Shown: positions 28,469 to 34,698 of the stretch, piece by piece
Layout: the number at the start of each line of letters is the position of its first letter
How positions within the stretch are numbered: the stretch's first letter is position 1
From: Bacteroidota bacterium
GTDB taxonomy: Bacteria > Bacteroidota > Bacteroidia > JAFLBG01
Direction: 5' to 3'
NCBI GenBank assembly: GCA_017303975.1
Contig: JAFLBG010000030.1
Coordinates: forward strand, 1 to 45,492
DNA: 45,492 bases
Position numbers and translations under genes: made by a program
Notes under the pieces: model-generated
Told to the model about the DNA's origin: nothing
The model's database searches: none
What the model saw: the letters and a program-made list of their open reading frames with translations, nothing else

Positions 28469-29454
28469 TCCTTGGGTTCAATTTTTATTGTCCAAGAAAT
28501 TGTTTTCAATCTTTCTTGAATCATTTTTAATGTTTCCAAAACGCCTTCTTCTTTGGGTAATGCTCCATAGACCAAATTTTTAAAGTCTCCGTTATAAATT
28601 GTTTTCAACTCACTCCATATATTTTCTAAGTCTTTAAAGATAAGTGCTTCATTGGGATGATAATTCAGCCATTTATTATTGTTTCTAAAACTTGCTACAT
28701 CATCATTGGCTACTTTTAAAAGCATTTCATCAAAAGCAGTTGATTGAAAGAACTTTAAGAACTCATCTTGTTTAAGTAGTTGATGCAAATCGTAGGTATG
28801 TCTTATTTTTTTCTTTAAATCATCTATTGGATTCTCGCCATAAGAAAAACGAACTAAACTCATTACTTTTTCGCAAATGGTTCTTATTGTTTCTAATGCC
28901 AGCAAGTCAAAAGGAAGTAATCCATTTTCTTTAGCAATATCAGATTGCTTATTATCCAGCATCATTTGACCAACAAATGAAACTATGCTTTTTGTCGTGT
29001 ATGGTTCGTAATATCCCAACCAAGTAGATTCCAAAATGATAACATCTCTTACTTGTCCGTAATCGCCTTTAAATTCTTTGTTGTAGGAATGTGCCGTTTT
29101 TCGATTCATCCCCATTTTATGGGTAACGCCCTCGATAGGTACTTCGGGCAATACGGCTTCTACAACTGTGCTTACTGCTTTTAATTTTGATTTTAACTTG
29201 CTGTCTGTTTCTCCTTCTCGTCTCAATACTACCAAATCAATATCTTCCGAAAAGCGTTCTATCATATTGTAACATTTGGATAGTGCTGTTCCGCCTTTAA
29301 AAACTGTGTCTTTACCAATATCATTGTCGAAAATGGTATATAAAGCATAAGTAACCCAATAGTCTTTTTCCACATATATGGCAGGGATTTTCATTTGGTC
29401 AGCCGTAAACTGAACCGCTTGTCTGAATAAGGTTTTGTTTTCGTGCAACTTCAT
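28465..29454 (-). CDS. AbiEii/AbiGii-family nucleotidyltransferase toxin
   Basis: 329 residues from the ATG at 29454, which overlaps the upstream stop as ATGA; an ATG 12 bases upstream is possible but less neat. The nucleotidyltransferase core is visible: EKDYWV (29-34), VFKGGTALSKCY (51-62) and RFSEDIDLVV (67-76, metal-binding Asp71 and Asp73). The middle has the AbiEii-type segment LLPFDLLALETIRTICEK and a helical C-terminus. Family members (type IV toxin-antitoxin systems) inhibit growth, in studied cases by modifying tRNA, and protect populations from phage. Its partner is the gene upstream; both junctions in this operon are ATGA overlaps. Confidence 0.88.
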   Translation of the reverse strand: MKLHENKTLFRQAVQFTADQMKIPAIYVEKDYWVTYALYTIFDNDIGKDTVFKGGTALSKCYNMIERFSEDIDLVVLRREGETDSKLKSKLKAVSTVVEAVLPEVPIEGVTHKMGMNRKTAHSYNKEFKGDYGQVRDVIILESTWLGYYEPYTTKSIVSFVGQMMLDNKQSDIAKENGLLPFDLLALETIRTICEKVMSLVRFSYGENPIDDLKKKIRHTYDLHQLLKQDEFLKFFQSTAFDEMLLKVANDDVASFRNNNKWLNYHPNEALIFKDLENIWSELKTIYNGDFKNLVYGALPKEEGVLETLKMIQERLKTISWTIKIEPKE

Positions 29455-30176
29455 ATTATGTTCCATTTTTCGGTGGTGGATAATGCTTTCGCTGCACCTG
29501 TTAGTTTATACTTGGTAATTGGATTCAATGACTTGAAAAGCGGTTCTGTTGCTTTGCCTTGTTGCAATTGCTCTAACAACGCCCCTAACAATGCCCTTGT
29601 AGCTGGCGGATATTTCAAAGCCAACCGAACCAGTGTATTGATTTCTTGGTCTGTAAAGTTTTTGATTATGGCTAAGAAACGTTTGCAGGATGCTTCAATA
29701 CTGGCATCAGGTATTTTTTTGATGGAGCGAATAGCATCCAGTAACTGCAACAAAGGAATATTCTGTTTGGTGATGGTGTTTTTTTGTTTTACAAAAGCAA
29801 TGGTATAGCGTTCTCTTTTAAAGTTAGGACGAACCTGATTTTTGCCTATCTGTATGGTATTGCTTACCTGTGTGGTTAAGCCCAATTGGTTGTAAATGCT
29901 GTAACCTGTGAGATAACCGGTTGTTTTTCCGTTTTCTTCCAACAAATCTTTTACTACTTGTGCCTGATTGGGTTGAAGGCTGCCAAATGGGGTATTTTCT
30001 GGTTTGTAGTATTTTCCTTTGGATAGTTTGGCAATCTTGCCCGAAGCTACCATACGATTCAGGGCTTTTATTACCGCTTCTCTTTGGTTCACCTCGATAT
30101 CAAAGTCGGCATAGGTGAATACATAGCCCTTGGGCAGTCTATCTATGGTAAATGCTATGTATTCAGATGTTTTCAT
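29451..30176 (-). CDS. AbiEi-like antitoxin / DUF6088 family regulator
   Basis: 241 residues. The N-terminus (about 1-60) is a winged-helix-like module: GYVFTYADF, QREAVIKALNRMVASGKIAKLSKGKYYKP. A central part (YLTGYSIYNQLGLTTQVSNTIQI) and a helical C-terminus (FTDQEINTLVRLALKYPPATRALLGALLEQ) follow. It precedes the AbiEii-type toxin with an ATGA overlap, the usual antitoxin-toxin order. In studied AbiE systems the antitoxin also binds inverted repeats in its own promoter, and such a repeat lies directly upstream here. Family name from memory; an antitoxin role is inferred from context and fold. Confidence 0.82.
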   Translation of the reverse strand: MKTSEYIAFTIDRLPKGYVFTYADFDIEVNQREAVIKALNRMVASGKIAKLSKGKYYKPENTPFGSLQPNQAQVVKDLLEENGKTTGYLTGYSIYNQLGLTTQVSNTIQIGKNQVRPNFKRERYTIAFVKQKNTITKQNIPLLQLLDAIRSIKKIPDASIEASCKRFLAIIKNFTDQEINTLVRLALKYPPATRALLGALLEQLQQGKATEPLFKSLNPITKYKLTGAAKALSTTEKWNII

Positions 30177-30192
30177 TCTTTTTATTGTAGTG

Positions 30193-30229
30193 CAAAGATA
30201 GTTTATTTGTCCAGTTTATTAGCAAAATA
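30193..30229 (-). promoter_or_regulatory. Promoter of the abiE pair
   Basis: On the minus strand TATCTTTG (30200-30193) is a perfect Bacteroidota -7 element (TAnnTTTG). It ends 16 bases before the ATG at 30176. A TTTTG (30227-30223) 22 bases upstream of it serves as a -33 element, one base longer than the usual 19-21 spacing. Confidence 0.7.
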
Positions 30230-30237
30230 ACTGGACA
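30208..30237. promoter_or_regulatory. Inverted repeat operator TGTCCAGTT-12-AACTGGACA
   Basis: Two perfect 9-base half-sites (30208-30216 and 30229-30237) with a 12-base spacer lie across the -33 element and the spacer of the abiE promoter. The half-site centres are 21 bases apart, two helical turns, as for a dimeric repressor. The AbiEi-like protein is the obvious candidate binder. Confidence 0.65.
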
Positions 30238-30253
30238 TTTTGAAATTCAATGA

Positions 30254-30296
30254 AGTATGGTTAACTTCGCAACGCAGTTGCGAAGTTAACCATACT
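30254..30296. repeat. Perfect 20-bp-arm inverted repeat (hairpin)
   Basis: The left arm 30254-30273 (agtatggttaacttcgcaac) pairs without mismatch with 30277-30296 across a 3-base loop. No T-run follows on either strand, so it is not a standard terminator. It lies between a broken lipoprotein gene and the abiE promoter. It could be a mobile-element remnant, a recombination or integration site, or a transcript-stabilising hairpin. Confidence 0.8.
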
Positions 30297-30324
30297 ATAA
30301 CACTCTACTTTTTATCCATAGTAT

Positions 30325-30702
30325 CTATACCTCAACTTCTTCTGTAATTTCTTCGCCAATGCCCATCATCATATTGTAATGACCAATATTTTCAGTGTGG
30401 CTAAATATGTTTTTAAAAACTTCTAAGTATTTCGTGATTGTTCCGTCTGGTGCTTCAATAAATAAATCGTCAGGTAATGTATGCGAACCACATTCTTTAT
30501 AGTTATAGATGATATCATTGGTCGTTGAATATTTCAATTTTCATTCGTAAAGTTTGTGGTTTAAGCTGTCTATAAGACTATTGAATTTTTTTGTCTCTGA
30601 TTTTCCTGTGTCGTTGTCTTGTCCGTTATAAGTACAACTTACGGTTAAAACTAAAAAAATAATTACCGTAAAAATTTTGTTGTCAAGTTTTAGTGTCGTC
30701 AT
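30325..30702 (-). pseudogene. Small lipoprotein gene interrupted by one in-frame TGA
   Basis: Reading the minus strand from the ATG at 30702 gives 53 codons: MTTLKLDNK, a hydrophobic stretch (IFTVIIFLVLTVSC) with a lipobox-like end at a cysteine, then a polar NGQDNDTGKSE segment to LNHKLYE. A TGA (30543-30541) follows, and the same frame stays open for another 71 codons (KLKYSTTNDIIYNYKECG to GEEITEEVEV) to TAG at 30327-30325. A continuous frame broken by one stop suggests a single ~125-residue lipoprotein gene with a nonsense mutation. Two small adjacent genes are the alternative; the second part would need a TTG start at 30537. Product not recognised. Confidence 0.55.
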
Positions 30703-31073
30703 TTAGTAAGTCTTATAAATTTACCCCTAACTTGTTTATACCCGAAGTTTTATATCGCAAATCTACCCAAAAATGGATGGATTGGCGAAGGTTTGTTTCG
30801 TTTATTCAACCGTAATTAGACAGTAGAAGCTTTTGAAAAAAGCGCACTATCTGTCTTGGTACGGGTAACCCCAACTTAGTATTAGTAAGGTTTCCTTACT
30901 TATTCAAACCCCTAAAAGCTTTACTAATATTTAGTTGTAGGCAGTTGTGTTTTTCAACTGTCTATTTAGGGTTCAAGGTACACAATTTTACAAATAATCA
31001 AAACGTACTATTGTTATAGACCGCAGCATATATAGGTATTTAAGCCTTTATTCATTACCAATTTTTTTATTCT
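30703..31073. other. Gene-free stretch before obgE with several short hairpins
   Basis: No credible coding frame is visible on either strand over about 370 bases. Short hairpins occur: AGTAAGG-TTT-CCTTACT (30884-30900) and CAGTTG-CAACTG (in the 30950-30970 region). I could not fold these into a known RNA class (no tRNA, SRP RNA GGAA loop, or tmRNA tag). It may hold the upstream edge of an inserted accessory segment. Confidence 0.4.
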
Positions 31074-31081
31074 TAACTTTG
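31074..31081 (+). promoter_or_regulatory. -7 promoter element of obgE
   Basis: TAACTTTG fits the Bacteroidota TAnnTTTG consensus and ends 32 bases before the obgE ATG. No good -33 TTTG is seen at the right distance. Confidence 0.5.
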
Positions 31082-31113
31082 GCTTTTGGAATAAAAAACT
31101 CGAAACTAAAGTT

Positions 31114-32118
31114 ATGGCCGATTCAAATTTTGTTGATTATGTTAAAATTTGTTGCCGTTCTGGTAATGGTGGTGCCGGGTCTATGCATTTTTTACGCTCC
31201 AAACAAACCGCTAAAGGAGGTCCGGATGGTGGAGATGGTGGTAGAGGTGGGCATATTATTATACGCGGCAATAAGCAACTTTGGACATTGTTGCATTTAA
31301 AATACCGAAAACACGTTATTGCCGAACCTGGCGAAAAAGGTGCTAGTGGCTTAAAAACGGGCGCTCAAGGCAAGGATGTAATTTTAGATGTTCCGTTGGG
31401 TACCATAGCCAAAGATTTTGAAACAGGCAATGTAGAGTTTGAAATAACCGAAGATGGACAAGAATATATTATAGCTCCCGGAGGCAGAGGAGGATTGGGG
31501 AATAATAATTTTAAAACTTCCACTCGCCAAACACCACGATTTGCCCAACCCGGAGAGCCTGGCAGGGAAGATTGGAAAATATTAGAATTGAAAGTATTGG
31601 CCGATGTTGGATTGGTGGGTTTCCCAAATGCAGGAAAATCTACATTGCTCTCTGTTGTGAGCGCTGCCAAGCCTGAAATAGCCAATTATCCGTTTACAAC
31701 TCTTGTACCTAACTTGGGAATTGTACAATACCGCGATTATAAATCGTTTGTAATGGCAGATATACCGGGTATTATAGAAGGTGCGCACGAGGGAAAAGGA
31801 TTAGGATTGCGTTTTTTGCGTCATATAGAGCGTAATTCGGTATTGTTGTTTTTAGTTCCTGCCGATGCAAAAGATATTATTAAAGAATATAATATTTTAG
31901 TAAACGAATTAGAGCAGTTTAATCCCGAATTGCTTGATAAGAAAAGGATTTTAAGTATCTCTAAATGTGATATGTTGGACGATGAGTTGATGGATGAGAT
32001 AAAAAAGGATTTGAAAAAACGATTCAAGGACAAAAAAGTTCCCATTGTTTTTTTCTCATCTCATACCCAAAAAGGATTGGTAGAGTTGAAAGATATTCTC
32101 TGGAAAGAACTTAATTAG
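31114..32118 (+). CDS. obgE: Obg-family ribosome-assembly GTPase
   Basis: 334 residues. The glycine-rich Obg fold occupies 1-158 ([35 protein letters not shown]). The G domain follows with the P-loop GFPNAGKST (about 167-175), FTTLVPNLG (switch I), [16 protein letters not shown] (G3), and SKCD at the G4 position where NKxD is the textbook form; SKxD is common in this phylum from memory. Obg proteins act in late large-subunit ribosome assembly and stress signalling. No C-terminal extension is present, as expected outside some lineages. The PAP2 gene follows after 24 bases. Confidence 0.96.
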   Translation: MADSNFVDYVKICCRSGNGGAGSMHFLRSKQTAKGGPDGGDGGRGGHIIIRGNKQLWTLLHLKYRKHVIAEPGEKGASGLKTGAQGKDVILDVPLGTIAKDFETGNVEFEITEDGQEYIIAPGGRGGLGNNNFKTSTRQTPRFAQPGEPGREDWKILELKVLADVGLVGFPNAGKSTLLSVVSAAKPEIANYPFTTLVPNLGIVQYRDYKSFVMADIPGIIEGAHEGKGLGLRFLRHIERNSVLLFLVPADAKDIIKEYNILVNELEQFNPELLDKKRILSISKCDMLDDELMDEIKKDLKKRFKDKKVPIVFFSSHTQKGLVELKDILWKELN

Positions 32119-32126
32119 ATTTTTAC

Positions 32127-32138
32127 ATAACGCGTTAT
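32127..32138. repeat. Perfect 12-base palindrome ATAACGCGTTAT
   Basis: Lies in the 24-base gap between obgE and the PAP2 gene. Short and isolated; it could bind a dimeric regulator or be chance. Confidence 0.3.
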
Positions 32139-32142
32139 TCAA

Positions 32143-32748
32143 TTGCTTACATCCCTCGAAAATATTGATACTCGGCTTTTTCTCTATTTAAATTCATTGA
32201 ATTCCGATTGGTTGGATTTGGTAATGCTTTTTTGTACACAAAAATTTACCTGGATACCCTTGTATATTCTTTTGTTTTATTGGCTTTGCAGGCTTTTAAA
32301 ATTTAATTGGAAATACATTGCCATTGTAGCCGTTTTTGTAGCACTTGCCATAACGCTTTCCGACCAACTTTCTGTTCACCTATTTAAGAATGTATTTTTA
32401 AGATTCCGCCCGTGTCATAATGCAGATATTGCTCACTTGGTTCATGTGGTAGGCAAGTGCGGTGGCGCGTACGGATTTGTGTCATCTCATGCTGCCAATA
32501 CGTTTGCTATTGCTACATTTTTATCGCTTATAGCGTTAGAGTTTTCGTATAAGAAAAAGAAGCTGTTTGTAGTGGGTATTTTTTCTTGGGCTTTGCTTGT
32601 TTCCTACAGCCGCATTTATTGCGGAGTGCATTATCCATTGGATATTGTAGGAGGAGCAATTCTTGGCAGCGGAATTGCAATTGTTGTTGTGTCGCTCTTA
32701 AAGAGAGCAACACAAAATAATACCAGCCTATTTAACAAAAATTTCTGA
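32143..32748 (+). CDS. PAP2-family membrane phosphatase
   Basis: 201 residues, starting with TTG at 32143 because an in-frame TAA at 32128 excludes anything longer. Five to six membrane helices are visible. The three PAP2 motifs are present: K.....RFRP (KNVFLRFRP), SSHAANTFA (variant of PSGH) and SYSRIYCGVHYPLDIVGG (SR...H....D). Members dephosphorylate lipid phosphates such as undecaprenyl pyrophosphate or phosphatidate. The exact substrate is unknown; undecaprenyl pyrophosphate recycling is plausible. Its 3' end overlaps the convergent T9SS cargo gene by 21 bases. Confidence 0.88.
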   Translation: MLTSLENIDTRLFLYLNSLNSDWLDLVMLFCTQKFTWIPLYILLFYWLCRLLKFNWKYIAIVAVFVALAITLSDQLSVHLFKNVFLRFRPCHNADIAHLVHVVGKCGGAYGFVSSHAANTFAIATFLSLIALEFSYKKKKLFVVGIFSWALLVSYSRIYCGVHYPLDIVGGAILGSGIAIVVVSLLKRATQNNTSLFNKNF

Positions 32749-33834
32749 AACTATCCCGTTGTTGGTTTTTGCCACTAGTAAATAATTACTTCTAGGTAGT
32801 GATGAAATAGTTAATTCAATTGCATTATTAGTATATACCAGCTCGTTTTTGTGAATGGTTTGCACCAATTGACTAGTAGCTAAGTTTACCAAATACAATT
32901 CTTCAATAGGTACATTGCCAAACGAATTGATGTAAATTTTATCCTGAGCTGGATTAGGATAAACAGTTAAGTCTTTGTTTATAGCTTGTTCTTCCATTGC
33001 TAAGAAAGCCGAACGGTATATGTCTTTATATATTACGGAGTTTACTACTTTCGAGTTTCCTGCTTTTTGAGCATTGGCTTGTAGCACCGGAATCATTCCG
33101 TTTGTGGTAAGCCATTTGTATTCGTATTGTGTTGGTCTTGGAGTTTTAGTGCCAAATCCTAGCATAATTGAAAATATACTATCTGTAATGTACATGGTGG
33201 ATTTTACACGTATGCACTGAAATGTGCCTAGTGGTGTGGTAATAGTACCCCAGCCATCTACTTCATTTACTCGTTTTTTGTGTTGTTTGTAAAACAAAAA
33301 GGTAGGTACTGTAACATCAAATACGGAAACACACGAGTCTTTATTGCCGTATGCAAGCGGAAATTGGTAGATGTAATCTATAGAGTCGTATTTGGTAGAT
33401 GTTGGAACACTATTAATTGTGGATCCAAATCCAACTTGCGAAAATTTATTGTTTTTATTTCTAAAATACCCAAAAGTATTGCTAACAGACAAACCTATTG
33501 AGTTTGTTGGAGTTGGGATTGCAACAGGCAGCGCAAAATCTGCTTTGTGATTAGGGAATGCAATAGAGTTGTTGAAGTATAATTGATAAGAAAATGGGGT
33601 AGAGGTAACACTAACAAAAGTGTCGAGCTTTTGCCTAAAAGGGGTAAGTGATGCATAATTCCAATGATAGTTTATTCCTGTAGAATCAGGTATAACTAGC
33701 GAAGGTGTTGATGCCGTACTTGTTCGTACGGTGTCGTTTACACTTGGCATATCTGTGCTGTTAATCTGTATTTGGGCAAATAGTCCGAAACTGAAATAAA
33801 GACTAAAGATGAGTAGGATGTAGTTACGTTTCAT
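32728..33834 (-). CDS. Secreted protein with T9SS type A sorting domain
   Basis: 368 residues. The signal peptide ends near LFAQ (21). The central ~260 residues are a beta-rich domain with no motif I recognise, including LPLAYGNKDSCVSVFDV and GWGTITTPLGTFQCIRVKS, a stretch I have seen in Bacteroidota T9SS cargo of unknown function. The C-terminus (about 288-368) is a type A sorting domain: LTVYPNPAQDKIYINSFG, then LYLVNLATSQLV and NYLLVAKTNNGIVSEIFVK. The gene converges with, and overlaps, the PAP2 gene. Confidence 0.82.
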   Translation of the reverse strand: MKRNYILLIFSLYFSFGLFAQIQINSTDMPSVNDTVRTSTASTPSLVIPDSTGINYHWNYASLTPFRQKLDTFVSVTSTPFSYQLYFNNSIAFPNHKADFALPVAIPTPTNSIGLSVSNTFGYFRNKNNKFSQVGFGSTINSVPTSTKYDSIDYIYQFPLAYGNKDSCVSVFDVTVPTFLFYKQHKKRVNEVDGWGTITTPLGTFQCIRVKSTMYITDSIFSIMLGFGTKTPRPTQYEYKWLTTNGMIPVLQANAQKAGNSKVVNSVIYKDIYRSAFLAMEEQAINKDLTVYPNPAQDKIYINSFGNVPIEELYLVNLATSQLVQTIHKNELVYTNNAIELTISSLPRSNYLLVAKTNNGIVSEIFVK

Positions 33835-33886
33835 TTTTGTTTTATTTATAACTAAATGTAAGCTAATTTATACTAAATGTCATATT

Positions 33887-33922
33887 TTTAAGTTAACTAA
33901 ATGATTGTTTTTGTAACTTAAA
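33887..33922. promoter_or_regulatory. Inverted repeat TTTAAGTTA-18-TAACTTAAA in a divergent promoter region
   Basis: Perfect 9-base arms (33887-33895, 33914-33922) lie in the 145-base gap between the minus-strand T9SS cargo gene and the plus-strand CRD gene. The location suits an operator acting on one or both promoters, but the arms are AT-rich and could arise by chance. Confidence 0.35.
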
Positions 33923-33979
33923 GACATAATTAAACTACTCTGTTTAAAACATTTGCGAAGAAATAAACCTGTTAGAAAT

Positions 33980-34672
33980 ATGCTGCTTAAACAAATATCT
34001 ATTATTAAAAATAATCAATCGGTAAATAGTATTTTTTGGAGTTTTATACTGTTTCTGTTTGCGGTTGGAACCTTCTCTGCGCAAACAAAACCTGCATATA
34101 CACCACTAACAAAAAAAATAATTCAATTTTCCGGTGTTGTAGTTGGTGAGGATAGTTTACGTTCCATACCATACGCAAGTTTAATTGTAAAGAATACAAG
34201 TAGAGGAACTATAAGCGATTATTTTGGTTTTTTCTCGTTAGTTGCCCAAACTCTTGATACTATTGAGTTTTCTGCGTTGGGATATAAAAAAATGCAGTTT
34301 ATTATTTCGGATACGTTGTCAAGTAATAAATATTCCATTATTCAGGTAATGCAAATGGATACAATTTTGCTCAAAGAAACTGTGGTATATCCATGGCCAA
34401 CAAAGGAACAATTTAAGCAAGCCTTTTTGCGTTTAGATCCGCCCGATACTGATTACGATAGAGCTGCAAAAAATTTAAGTTTAAACGAAATGAACAAACT
34501 CGCTCATTACACTGCCATGGATGGAAGTATGAACTATAAACAAGCCATGCAAAATCAATATGCAAAATTGTATCATGCCGGACAATTGCCTCCCAACAAT
34601 CTTCTAAATCCGGTGGCTTGGGCTAAATTTATTGATGCGTGGAGAAGAGGTGATTTTAAAAAGAAAAATTAA
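33980..34672 (+). CDS. Carboxypeptidase-regulatory-like domain protein paired with a TonB receptor
   Basis: 230 residues from the ATG at 33980; a TTG nine codons upstream is less likely because it delays the signal peptide. A signal-type hydrophobic segment (about 17-33, ending TFSAQ) is followed by a CRD beta domain (about 45-115: FSGVVVGEDSLRSIPYASLIVKN, GTISDYFGFFSL, IEFSALGYKK). After that come a conserved segment PWPTKEQFKQAFLRLDPPD and a helical, basic C-terminus. It lies 26 bases upstream of a TonB-dependent receptor and is probably co-expressed; it may be a periplasmic accessory of that receptor (inference). Confidence 0.75.
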   Translation: MLLKQISIIKNNQSVNSIFWSFILFLFAVGTFSAQTKPAYTPLTKKIIQFSGVVVGEDSLRSIPYASLIVKNTSRGTISDYFGFFSLVAQTLDTIEFSALGYKKMQFIISDTLSSNKYSIIQVMQMDTILLKETVVYPWPTKEQFKQAFLRLDPPDTDYDRAAKNLSLNEMNKLAHYTAMDGSMNYKQAMQNQYAKLYHAGQLPPNNLLNPVAWAKFIDAWRRGDFKKKN

Positions 34673-34698
34673 TAGCACTCATCCACAAATCGTCTGCA

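Noticed and set aside
29443-29808. 121-codon plus-strand frame inside the AbiEi-like gene
   Set aside because: It is antisense to a well-supported gene with ATGA coupling and shows no domain character.
30541-30543. Selenocysteine at the in-frame TGA of the small lipoprotein gene
   Set aside because: No SECIS-like hairpin directly after the TGA and no reason for a selenoprotein of this type; a nonsense mutation is simpler.
30703-31073. Structured RNA (tRNA, SRP RNA, 6S or tmRNA) in the gene-free stretch before obgE
   Set aside because: Only short local hairpins were found and none of the hallmark motifs of these RNAs.
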